In this document: in pieces, positions 1 through 7,498 of the stretch
Layout of the letters: each line of letters opens with the position of its first letter
How positions within the stretch are numbered: the stretch's first letter is position 1
Assembly (NCBI GenBank): GCA_012839805.1
Contig: DUMU01000045.1
Span: 1-64,000, forward strand
DNA from: Bacillota bacterium
GTDB lineage: Bacteria > Bacillota > Limnochordia > Limnochordales > DUMU01
Direction: 5' to 3'
Length of the DNA: 64,000 nucleotides
Program-made: the position numbers and the translations under genes
Notes under the pieces: model-generated
Told to the model about the DNA's origin: nothing
Database searches by the model: none
The model's input: only the letters and a program-made list of their open reading frames with translations

Positions 1-112
1 CTGCAGATAGGTTTGGGCAGTTGGGTAAAGGCCTGCCAGGGGTGAGCCCCGAGGGCTGACACACATCTATACGGGTTATACCCAGATTGGTGGGTCGAGG
101 GGGCGGCCAAAC

Positions 113-1579
113 ATGACGGCGGGCTCGCTTGGCCCATACTGTACTCGGCCGCCCTTCACCCTCTGCCCAGTTGCTGAGGCCCCTCATAGACCGCACAGTG
201 CGGACATTAAACGAGACGCCCCCGCAACACCCTCTTCATACCAACATGATGCACTGGGCAACCGGATCAAGGAGGCCTGGACGGATGCCCGGGGTGCCAT
301 CGACTACAGCTACCTGCCCGGCAATTACCTGGTCGAACGGGGGAGCACAAGCTACAGCTGGGGCACCTACGGCCAACTCATCCTCAAGGATGACCAGCCC
401 AATGCCCTTGGCGGTGAGACGAACTACGACTACAACGCCCGCCGGCTCATGGCCCAGGTCCGGGTAGATGGTTCACCCGTTGCCCAGTTCTTCTACGATC
501 CCTACGGTCGGCGGGTGAAGATCGTCGAAGGCGACACCACCACCACCACCATTACCCTCTACTCGGGCAATGACATCGTTTACGAGGTCAAGACCAAACC
601 CGGCCAGCCGACGCTGACCACGAAGTATCTGGCGATCAACGGGAAGTATCTGGCGAAGGTGGTTCAGGAAGGGACAAACCCACCGGAGACCTACTTCTAC
701 CACACCGACCTGGTGGGCTCGGTGCGGGCGATCACGGACGGCCACGGCCAGGTGGTGGCAAGGTTTGAGTATGAGCTGTTTGGGGTGACGGTGCAGGCGA
801 GCGGCACCCTGGCAGACGAGGTTCACAAGTTCACTGGGAAGCCTGAGGATGCAGCGATTGGGCTGTATTACTTTAACGTCCGCTATTGCGATGCAGGTAC
901 AGGAAGATTCACCAGTAAGGATCCGAAGGAGGATACGGTTAACTCGTATGCTTACCCTAGATGGAATCCTCTGGTTACGAGTGACCCTACCGGAGAGTGG
1001 GGGAAAGACGATCATTCTGGACTGACTGCTGCACTCGCTCAGAAAGCAGGTTTCGCAGAGCGGGCGGCCTCTATTCTGGGTACAGCTGCGGCCTGTCCCG
1101 ACGAACTGGCTAGTGGTATCAGCCCGGTTCCGGTAATTGGAGATCCGTCCTGGCATTTCAACACAAGCCGTCCAGGATTACCTGACTCCAGACTACAACA
1201 CTTCTTGGAAAGCAAGGACCAAGCGTTGGACTTAGCCGCGCAAGGCAAGTGGGACGAAGCCTTATTCGCCTTTGGAAAAGGTTTACATGCACTGCAAGAT
1301 TATTACGCGCATGGGAACCAGACTCCGGGTACCCACTTTGCAGGGGATATCGGGGAAACTTTGTGGAAGTATGTGACCGAGAGAAAGCTCGTTGTCTACT
1401 TTTGGGCAGATGATCCACTCGTCGACGTACCGTTCGGGCCGCCTGCTGACAGTGTCACTATAGGAGGATGGAGACCGATGTCGAGACGGGAAAAGAGTGA
1501 GTTTATTAGCCTGCAAGAGTTGTTGGCCTTCCAACGCAGGCTGCGAGACCTTGGATGTCCTTCCACCTATTTCGAGTAG
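113..1579 (+). CDS. RHS-repeat protein fragment with C-terminal phospholipase-C-like toxin domain
   Basis: Carboxy-terminal part of an RHS/YD-repeat polymorphic toxin. Recognisable RHS sequence begins near nt 236 (residues YQHDALGNR), continues through YD-like repeats, and reaches the RHS core hallmark GRFTSKDP with the DPTGEW boundary near nt 1000. The last ~190 residues are the variable toxin tip. It contains DHSGLT near its start, a WHFNTS segment and the motif FGKGLHALQDYYAHGN, which resembles the metal-binding helices of zinc-dependent phospholipase C/S1-P1 nuclease folds; that activity is an inference. The gene is truncated: an in-frame TAA at 26-28 closes the frame and the first ~40 residues are not RHS-like, so the long upstream shell is missing. 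A small membrane protein follows at once, as expected for an immunity partner. The start is uncertain and the fragment may not be expressed. Confidence 0.75.
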   Translation: MTAGSLGPYCTRPPFTLCPVAEAPHRPHSADIKRDAPATPSSYQHDALGNRIKEAWTDARGAIDYSYLPGNYLVERGSTSYSWGTYGQLILKDDQPNALGGETNYDYNARRLMAQVRVDGSPVAQFFYDPYGRRVKIVEGDTTTTTITLYSGNDIVYEVKTKPGQPTLTTKYLAINGKYLAKVVQEGTNPPETYFYHTDLVGSVRAITDGHGQVVARFEYELFGVTVQASGTLADEVHKFTGKPEDAAIGLYYFNVRYCDAGTGRFTSKDPKEDTVNSYAYPRWNPLVTSDPTGEWGKDDHSGLTAALAQKAGFAERAASILGTAAACPDELASGISPVPVIGDPSWHFNTSRPGLPDSRLQHFLESKDQALDLAAQGKWDEALFAFGKGLHALQDYYAHGNQTPGTHFAGDIGETLWKYVTERKLVVYFWADDPLVDVPFGPPADSVTIGGWRPMSRREKSEFISLQELLAFQRRLRDLGCPSTYFE

Positions 1580-1593
1580 GGGGGACCAAGACG

Positions 1594-1866
1594 GTGTTTT
1601 ATATTCTAGTCCCATTTCTGGTGGGTCTGGCTACGGTAGTTGTAATTGCTTCTTTGAGGATACCAGGTATGAGGAGGAGTGATTATGTAGTGTTGTCAAG
1701 TATTCCACCAATCTTGCTGGGTATTCCGGCTGCTATTGATCATGGCCATCGGTCGGACATGTCACTTCCAATATTATGGTTCTGTGTATTGTGGATCGTC
1801 GCTAACATAGTCATAACGAGTTTGCTATGGCGGCTATGGCTTCGTGACACGAATAGGGCTGAATAA
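1594..1866 (+). CDS. Small membrane protein, candidate immunity protein for the upstream RHS tip
   Basis: About 90 residues with three predicted hydrophobic helices (FYILVPFLVGLATVVVIASL, then a segment near residues 38-52, then one near 60-78). I chose the GTG at 1594 because AGGGGGGA lies 8 nt upstream at 1578-1585 and because it starts just after the RHS stop at 1579; an ATG at 1555 would overlap the RHS gene and lacks a ribosome site. Immunity proteins are normally encoded directly downstream of RHS toxin tips, so position and size suggest that role. I do not recognise the family. A membrane immunity protein fits a toxin tip that attacks phospholipid, but that link is inference. Confidence 0.55.
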   Translation: MFYILVPFLVGLATVVVIASLRIPGMRRSDYVVLSSIPPILLGIPAAIDHGHRSDMSLPILWFCVLWIVANIVITSLLWRLWLRDTNRAE

Positions 1867-1881
1867 ACTGTACCGATCTAG

Positions 1882-2727
1882 TTGGCCTCGGTGCGTGCGA
1901 TCACGGACAGCCAGGGCCAGGTGGTGGCGAGGTTCGAGTATGAGCCGTTTGGGGTGACGGTCCAGGCGAGTGGGCCACTGGCTGGCGATGAGGTGCACAA
2001 GTTCACCGGAAAGCCCGAGGATGCCGCCATTCACCTGTACTACTTCAACGCCCGGTACTACGACCCGGTCCCTGGCAGGTTTACCTCTCGGGATCCAGCA
2101 GCTTCCGGTCTAAATTGGTACCTATACTGCGGCAATCGACCACTTGCCTATTTAGACCCGAACGGGCTATGGGAAAAGGACGGCAAAGGAAGTTGGATAG
2201 CTGAAGAAAACGACACGTTGTGGGGTCTGGCAGTCATCGTATATGGAGACGGGCGGCGATGGGATGAGATACCGTACGCTGGAGACCCTGAAGAGCTACA
2301 AGTCGGAGAACGAGTCATGGACCCGATCGTGTGGCATGAGATGATGAAAGCCGTGAACGACTCTCAGTGGCAAGATTACGATTTTCAGCACGAGGAAGGT
2401 GGCTGGATCATCGACGTGGAGAATGGCGGCTACACCGTAATGCGATGGCCTACAGGCCTGAAGAGTGAGATTAGGGCAGCCCCCATGCAACCGGGAACGG
2501 TTGCTGGTTTCCATGTTCACCCTCACTCTGCCGAGCAAGGAGCGGTTTATGGTCCGAGTCTGCAGGATATAGCATTCGTTAAGACAGAGGCAAAACACCA
2601 TTACGTACTGTGGCGTTGGAACCAAACGATTTACGAGATAGCGCCAACCGGGGAGGTATCGCTAGCCAACGACCTCTCAGGGCCGTTTCGTAGTGCCTTA
2701 GCAAAGGGGAGGATCAGGCTTGACTAA
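1882..2727 (+). CDS. Orphan RHS C-terminal tip with LysM segment and JAB/JAMM-like toxin domain
   Basis: A displaced RHS cassette. Residues 2-95 repeat the RHS core already seen at nt 717-1000 (same GQVVARFEYE, HKFTGKPEDAA and RFTSRDP blocks), then the sequence switches after LDPNGLW to a different tip. Residues ~105-148 look like a LysM fold (NDTLWGLAVIVYGDG...LQVGERV). The C-terminal domain has HVHPHS at residues 211-216 and SLQD at 226-229, matching the JAMM pattern HxHPx(n)SxxD of JAB-type metallopeptidase toxins (DUF4329/Tox-JAB-like). The frame opens with TTG in the middle of RHS core and has no ribosome site, so it is probably a silent reserve tip that would be expressed after recombination into an intact RHS gene. 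The next gene overlaps it by 8 nt. Confidence 0.7.
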   Translation: MASVRAITDSQGQVVARFEYEPFGVTVQASGPLAGDEVHKFTGKPEDAAIHLYYFNARYYDPVPGRFTSRDPAASGLNWYLYCGNRPLAYLDPNGLWEKDGKGSWIAEENDTLWGLAVIVYGDGRRWDEIPYAGDPEELQVGERVMDPIVWHEMMKAVNDSQWQDYDFQHEEGGWIIDVENGGYTVMRWPTGLKSEIRAAPMQPGTVAGFHVHPHSAEQGAVYGPSLQDIAFVKTEAKHHYVLWRWNQTIYEIAPTGEVSLANDLSGPFRSALAKGRIRLD

Positions 2728-3040
2728 CAGGTTGATAGCGTTGTTTATCATCTCCGTCCTTGCGGCTTTCGTACTTGGATATACTGTGGCAACGAAAATA
2801 CCTCGTATCTCGAAACTCGAGGCAGCAATTAAATCTGCTGAACAGGAGATCGCGAATATGCACCAGCTGAACGGATACCGATATGAAATAGAATACGTGA
2901 TCAGAGGGAACAAACTGTTTGCCAGATCTTTGCCAACAAGTACTCGCTTGCCAGATGAAAGCTTAGTTTTCGGCGGGGGTGGTGAGGTAACAGTGGATTT
3001 AGAGACCGGCAGTATTATTGAGCGACGGTTTTATCAGTAA
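2720..3040 (+). CDS. Membrane-anchored small protein, candidate immunity protein for the orphan RHS tip
   Basis: A 106-residue protein with one N-terminal transmembrane helix (residues ~4-24), a short charged helix (~30-48) and a beta-rich C-terminal part ending in ETGSIIERRFYQ. The TTG start at 2720 is supported by AAGGGGAGG at 2704-2712, 7 nt upstream, and overlaps the end of the toxin tip by 8 nt, the tight coupling typical of toxin-immunity pairs. I do not recognise the family. If active, it would sit on the outer face of the membrane and bind the incoming JAB-like toxin; this role comes only from context. Confidence 0.55.
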   Translation: MTNRLIALFIISVLAAFVLGYTVATKIPRISKLEAAIKSAEQEIANMHQLNGYRYEIEYVIRGNKLFARSLPTSTRLPDESLVFGGGGEVTVDLETGSIIERRFYQ

Positions 3041-3151
3041 AATCGACGGTAACGTTATTACACCGTAAGCGTCAAACCGCGCCCACCTGATTACTGCCCC
3101 TGGTCTCGGCGATAATCTCCCCGGAATTTCCACAGGGGAGGATGACGGCGA

Positions 3152-3472
3152 ATGACAAGGGCCGTACGACGGGAAGAGTGGCGGGCACGGGTAGCGGCGT
3201 TCCTGGCCAGTGCGCAGAACATGAGGGCCTGGTGTGCAGCCCAAGGGGTCAAACTCCATCAGTTGCAGTGTTGGCTCCCGAGAGTAGCGCCTGTGGAACC
3301 ACCCGCAACCAGGTCACCGCAATAGCTTCCGGTGGCAGTAGAGGAGCAGTAGTCTCCCCTTGGTGGCAACAAGCTGCTCGTAAGAGTCGGGCCTGCCGTC
3401 ATCGAGGTACAGCCGGGATTCGACCCCGGGTTACTAACCGCGGCGGTAAAGGCACTGAGGGCGTTATGCTGA
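3152..3472 (+). pseudogene. IS66 ORF1-like accessory protein, interrupted by two amber codons
   Basis: Reading from the ATG at 3152, the frame gives an N-terminus like IS66 TnpA (REEWRARVAAFLASAQ...LHQLQCWL). It then meets TAG at 3323-3325, runs eight codons, meets a second TAG and continues in the same frame with a typical IS66 ORF1 tail (VGPAVIEVQPGFDPGLLTAA) to TGA at 3470-3472. There is no frameshift, only two nonsense codons, both TAG. The protein would be non-functional unless read through. Confidence 0.6.
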
Positions 3473-3963
3473 CGGATGCCGGTCCCGATCAAGTCTATCT
3501 GCCCTGCGGGAGCACGGACCTGCGCAAGTGGATCGACGGCCAAGGAGTATTCCAACCAGCGCTATGCTGCTTTGGAGCAGTAGAATGCTCTCGGCCGGTG
3601 CTGGACGAGTTCCATGCCTGGCTGGAGCAACAAGCGGCCCATGCCTTGCCGAAAAGCCTCCTTGGCCGGGCGGTTCAGTACTGCCTCAACCAGTGGGAGA
3701 AACTGACGGCGTTCCTAAAGGATGGCCGCTTGGAACTGGACAACAACCGCAGCGAACGGTAGATCAAGCCGTTCGTCATCGGGCGCAAGAACTGGCTGTT
3801 TGCCAACACCCCGCGCGGGGCACGCTCTAGCTCCATCATCTACAGCGTCGTGGAGACGGAAAAGGAGAACGGGCTCAATCCCTTCGCCTACCTCACGTAC
3901 CTATTCGAGCAGCTTCCCAACGTGGACGTCACGAACCGAGAGGACAGCCCTGGGCCGAGATTG
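3466..3963 (+). pseudogene. IS66 ORF2 N-terminus joined to transposase C-terminus
   Basis: The first ~24 residues match the start of IS66 ORF2 (TnpB). After an unrelated junction the frame continues with the conserved transposase tail: RPVLDEFHAWLEQQ, AVQYCLNQWEKL, DGRLELDNNRSER. A TAG at 3760-3762 breaks the expected DNNRAERAIKPF motif, after which the same frame goes on with IKPFVIGRKNWLFANTPRGA and ENGLNPFAYLTYLFEQLPN. The piece is the product of the internal IS66 deletion plus a nonsense mutation and is not expected to encode an active transposase. Confidence 0.7.
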
Positions 3964-3979
3964 CCCCCGACCCTACCCC

Positions 3980-4141
3980 CGGCTGAAGGCCGGAGCGGGG
4001 AACCTGCCCCGAGAATCCGTAGTCCTGCTTGACCAGCTCCGGGTCGTGGACGCCGATAGGGTAGCAATGATTGTGGGGCAATTAAACGAGTCCGAGTATG
4101 CCCCGGTTCGGGATGGCCTGAAAGACATGTTGGGGATATAG
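3980..4141 (+). pseudogene. MazF/PemK endoribonuclease toxin, C-terminal remnant
   Basis: The last 53 codons of an open frame read GAGNLPRESVVLLDQLRVVD followed by a short helix and end DGLKDMLGI-stop. This is the conserved end of MazF-type toxins (…LP.eSvvl.dQlR.vD.…al..sLGi). The N-terminal half with the RNA-binding and catalytic residues is gone, apparently replaced by the IS66 remnant, and no MazE antitoxin gene is present upstream. It marks a toxin-antitoxin locus destroyed by the insertion and deletion. Confidence 0.6.
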
Positions 4142-4425
4142 GCGTTGATGGGGGAGATGAACCAGACCCGGATCGTCTTCTTCCATATGCTGTTCGACCA
4201 GAGCCTTCCTCCGAGCTTCGGCACGTTCTTCACCTGTCCCCCCCCGGTGGGCGAGAACGTACAGGTCTGGCGACGAGTTCAGGTCCAGGTGAAGGTGAGC
4301 CGGCGCACGTCCAGGACCGGGTTCAGAGCTAATAGCTGGCCGTGCAGGCTTTGGTGTTTCTGGTACTGCTCTCGATTGCTGCCCGGCTCTATCCCCCGGC
4401 GTGGTCAATTGGTCCCGAAGGCCCA

Positions 4426-5988
4426 CTACCCGCCTGCGCGGCGTTGAGAGCTGCGAGGCAAGCGGAGCGGCTGCACGGCCCGGGGCAGGATGCCCGTGAG
4501 GTAGGCCAGGATCACGCCATAGTTGACGACCGGCACTCCGGCTTGCCGGAGCAGCTGCAGCCGGCTTTGCATCTCCCGCCGGTTGAGCATGCAGCCACCG
4601 CAGTGGATCACGAGGCAGTAGGGCTGCAGTTCAGCGGGGAAATCGTACCCGGTGAACCACGTCCACTCGAGCTTTCCCCCGACCCTGGCTTCCAGCAGGC
4701 GGGGGATCTTTACCCGGCCAATGTCCACCTCGGTGGGCGGGCTGTGGGTGCAGGCCTCGGCAACCAGCACGCGATCGCCGGGCTTCAGGCGGGCAACGGC
4801 CTCGACGCCGGCGAGGAGCTGCTCCAGATCGCCCTTGTAACGGGCAAAGAGGATGGAGAACGAGGTGAGCGGTACGTCTGCCGGCAGCACCTGGGCCACC
4901 TGGGCGAAGGCCTGCGAGTCGGTGATGACCAGGGAGGGCGGATGGCACAAGCAGTTGAGGGCCGCGGCCAGTTCCGTTTCGCGCACCACCAGGGTTACCA
5001 CCCCGTGATCGAGGAGAGCCCGCAGCACCTGCTGCTGGGGCAGGATCAGACGTCCGGCCGGCGCCTCGCTGTCGATAGGGGTCACCAGGATGACCGTATC
5101 ACCCGGGGCGACCAGATCTTCTACGAGCGGCACGGACTCGGCCGAACCGCCTTCTTGGGCGGCCGCGATGATCAGCTGCTTGAGCTGATCGATGCCCTGG
5201 CCCGTGCGGGCGCTGACGGCGACGTAGCGCAGGGGCGATCGGGAGCTGGAGCTGCCCTGCCCCCCGTCTTGCAGGAATGCCGTCGCGGCGGCGAGGATCT
5301 GGGCGAACTCCGGCGGGAGGAGATTGCCCTTGCCATCGCGGCCGTTGCCGGCCACTGCCTCCAGGGCAAGGCGCTCCGGTTCGAGCCGGTCGATCTTGTT
5401 CCAAACCACCACTACCGGGGCGTTGGGATGGCGGCGGCGAAACTCGGTGAGAATCGCCCGCTCCTCGCCAAGGAACTGCTCGTAGTCGTCCCCCTCGTAG
5501 TTGTCCCCGTTGCCGGGCTGCCCGCCGCCCGCCGCTGCTACCGGTCTGGCTCCCGTTTCCTGCGTTTCCGGCGCCCGAGCCGCCGTTTGCCGGGTTAAAG
5601 CCTTCCGCGACAAGGCCGCGGCGTCAATGACCAGGAGGGCCACGTCCAGTCGCCGCAGCACCTTGCGGGTCCTTTCCACCCGCAACGTGCCCACCTCGCC
5701 TTCGTCGTCGAGCCCGGCCGTGTCCACGAAGACCACCGGCCCGAGCGGCTGCAGCTCCATCGCCTTGAAGACGGGGTCGGTAGTGGTGCCCGGCGTAGCG
5801 GAGACCACGGCCGCCTCCTGCCCGGCGAGGGCGTTCAGCAAGCTAGACTTGCCGGCATTTCGGCGGCCCAGGAGGCCGATGTGGATCCGTTCCGAGCGGG
5901 GCACGGCGGGCCGGCGAGGAACGCCGTCAACCCCCGTTACGGTCGGGTGCGTGCGATCAGCCGGATTAGAAGTAAAGATCTCTTTCAC
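4426..5988 (-). CDS. hydF: [FeFe]-hydrogenase maturation GTPase HydF
   Basis: Scaffold GTPase that assembles and delivers the 2Fe subcluster of [FeFe] hydrogenase. The GTPase domain shows the G1 loop GRRNAGKSS (residues ~41-49), G2 TPGTT, G3 DTAG and G4 NKID. The C-terminal cluster domain has CTH followed 46 residues later by HCGGC, exactly the CxHx(46-53)HCxxC pattern of HydF. A Gly/Pro/Ala-rich insert lies between the G3 and G4 motifs. I chose the GTG at 5988 because GGAGG lies 10 nt upstream; the TTG at 5997 would have only 1 nt of spacing. It overlaps the end of hydG, so translation is probably coupled. It is the last gene of the maturation operon. No hydrogenase structural gene is in the window. 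Confidence 0.95.
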   Translation of the reverse strand: MKEIFTSNPADRTHPTVTGVDGVPRRPAVPRSERIHIGLLGRRNAGKSSLLNALAGQEAAVVSATPGTTTDPVFKAMELQPLGPVVFVDTAGLDDEGEVGTLRVERTRKVLRRLDVALLVIDAAALSRKALTRQTAARAPETQETGARPVAAAGGGQPGNGDNYEGDDYEQFLGEERAILTEFRRRHPNAPVVVVWNKIDRLEPERLALEAVAGNGRDGKGNLLPPEFAQILAAATAFLQDGGQGSSSSRSPLRYVAVSARTGQGIDQLKQLIIAAAQEGGSAESVPLVEDLVAPGDTVILVTPIDSEAPAGRLILPQQQVLRALLDHGVVTLVVRETELAAALNCLCHPPSLVITDSQAFAQVAQVLPADVPLTSFSILFARYKGDLEQLLAGVEAVARLKPGDRVLVAEACTHSPPTEVDIGRVKIPRLLEARVGGKLEWTWFTGYDFPAELQPYCLVIHCGGCMLNRREMQSRLQLLRQAGVPVVNYGVILAYLTGILPRAVQPLRLPRSSQRRAGG

Positions 5989-7498
5989 CTTGCTCAAGCC
6001 TCCGCAGCCGGCGTAGGGTTTCCTCTTTGACTCGTTGGTTACCGATCTCCTGCAGGTGGGTGGCTATAACTTGCTCACCCAGTTCACGAGTCTCCGCTGA
6101 AGCGTAATCCAGCAGATACTCTTTGAAGGTCAGAATGGCGTTGGGCTGGCAGATGTTCTGGATCTGGCCAGTCTTCGCCAGCCGCATGAACCGGTCGCCG
6201 GTGCGCCCCCGCCGGTAGCAGGCCGTGCAGAAACTGGGCAGAAAGCCCCCCTGGCAAAGGCTCCTGATCATCTCGTCCGGGCTGCGCCGGTCTTCCACGG
6301 TGAACTGCGCTGCCTCTTCGCTCCGCGCGGCGCAGGTGCCGGTGCCGTTCGTCGCCGTCCCCGGTATGGCCGCCGTAGCCGCCGGTGCTGCCAGGTCGCG
6401 GTCCTGCAGGTGCTCCAGCAAGGGTTCCGCCCGATGATCATGCCCGTACTCCTGCCGGTAGCCGCCCACCCCGGTGCACGAACCAGCGCTCAGCTGCGAA
6501 ATGCCCAGGGCGAGCACCTCGTCTCGGTAACCGGGCCGTTCACGGGTGGAGAGAATCATACCGGTATAGGGGACGGCGAGCCGCAATACCGCCACCACCT
6601 TCTTGAACTGTTCGTCACCCACGAGGTAGGGGAACTTGTCCAGCGTGACGCCCCTCGCCGGACGCAGCCGGGGGACCGAGATGGTGTGCGGACCGACGCC
6701 AAACCGTTCTTCCAGGTGGCGGGCATGCAGGAGCAGCGCGAGGACTTCGAACCGGTAGTCGTACAGCCCGAAGAGCACCCCCAGCCCCACGTCATCGATA
6801 CCGGCCTCCATGGCCCGGTCCATGGCCGTTAAGTGCCAGGCATAGTTAGATTTCGGCCCGGAGGGGTGCATCCGGCGGTAGGTCTCCGGATGATAGGTCT
6901 CCTGGAAGAGGACATACGTACCGATTTTGGCTGCTTTTAAGAGACGATACTCGGCGACCGTAGTTGCGGCAATGTTTACGTTGACCCGGCGAATCTCGCC
7001 ATGGTCCTCGGTGGTCTCATAGATCGCGCCGATGACGTCCAGTACATAGTCGATGGGACAATGAACGGGGTCTTCGCCCGCCTCCAGCGCCAGCCGCTTG
7101 TGGCCGAGTGACTCGAGAATCCTGACCTCCTGCCGCACCTCGTCCAAAGTGAGACGGCGGCGGGGGAACTCGTTTCTGTGCCGGTAGCCGCAGTAGACGC
7201 AGTTATTCACGCAATAGTCGCTGATATAGAGCGGGGCGAAGAAGACCATCCGCTTGCCGTAGATCCGTTCCTTCACGAGCCGGGCGGTGGCGTACACCTC
7301 GGCGAGCAGTTCCGGATCTTCCAAAAGAAGCAGCTGCGCCGCTTCCGACAGGGAGATTCCCTTGGCTTCGCGCGCGTGGGCGAGGATGCCGGCCACCTCG
7401 GGGGCGCTAGGCGGTTTCGCCTCTCGCAGCAAATCGTCGATGAGGGCGGTATCAATGAAGTCGGCGGGATACCGCTCCAGTTCAACTGCATCAATCAT
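5966..7498 (-). CDS. hydG: [FeFe]-hydrogenase maturation radical-SAM enzyme HydG
   Basis: Radical SAM tyrosine lyase that makes the CO and CN ligands of the hydrogenase H-cluster. The radical-SAM cluster motif is CVNNCVYC (C96, C100, C103; Cx3Cx2C). The C-terminal auxiliary cluster motif Cx2Cx22C is present at C424, C427 and C450. Length (510 aa) is slightly above the family norm because of an Ala/Thr/Gly-rich insert near residues 365-385. The start ATG at 7498 has AAAGGAG 9 nt upstream. It overlaps hydE by 8 nt and hydF by ~23 nt, in a compact operon. Confidence 0.96.
   Translation of the reverse strand: MIDAVELERYPADFIDTALIDDLLREAKPPSAPEVAGILAHAREAKGISLSEAAQLLLLEDPELLAEVYATARLVKERIYGKRMVFFAPLYISDYCVNNCVYCGYRHRNEFPRRRLTLDEVRQEVRILESLGHKRLALEAGEDPVHCPIDYVLDVIGAIYETTEDHGEIRRVNVNIAATTVAEYRLLKAAKIGTYVLFQETYHPETYRRMHPSGPKSNYAWHLTAMDRAMEAGIDDVGLGVLFGLYDYRFEVLALLLHARHLEERFGVGPHTISVPRLRPARGVTLDKFPYLVGDEQFKKVVAVLRLAVPYTGMILSTRERPGYRDEVLALGISQLSAGSCTGVGGYRQEYGHDHRAEPLLEHLQDRDLAAPAATAAIPGTATNGTGTCAARSEEAAQFTVEDRRSPDEMIRSLCQGGFLPSFCTACYRRGRTGDRFMRLAKTGQIQNICQPNAILTFKEYLLDYASAETRELGEQVIATHLQEIGNQRVKEETLRRLRRLEQGERDLYF

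Larger units (their letters stand above)
3065..3963 (+). mobile_element. Internally deleted IS66-family insertion sequence
   Basis: The left end starts with GTAAGCG (3065-3071), the usual IS66 terminal sequence. Inside are remnants of all three IS66 proteins: the small ORF1 (3152 onward), the N-terminus of ORF2 (MLTDAGPDQVYLPCGSTDLRK at 3466) and the C-terminus of the large transposase. Most of ORF2 and the front of the transposase are missing, so a deletion of well over 1 kb is inferred. I could not find a matching right inverted repeat; the right boundary given is where transposase similarity ends before a MazF tail. The element cannot move by itself. Confidence 0.75.

Noticed and set aside
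4342-5598. Long open frame (418 codons) on the plus strand opposite hydF
   Set aside because: It is the antisense shadow of hydF, whose motifs are complete; no ribosome site or family resemblance.
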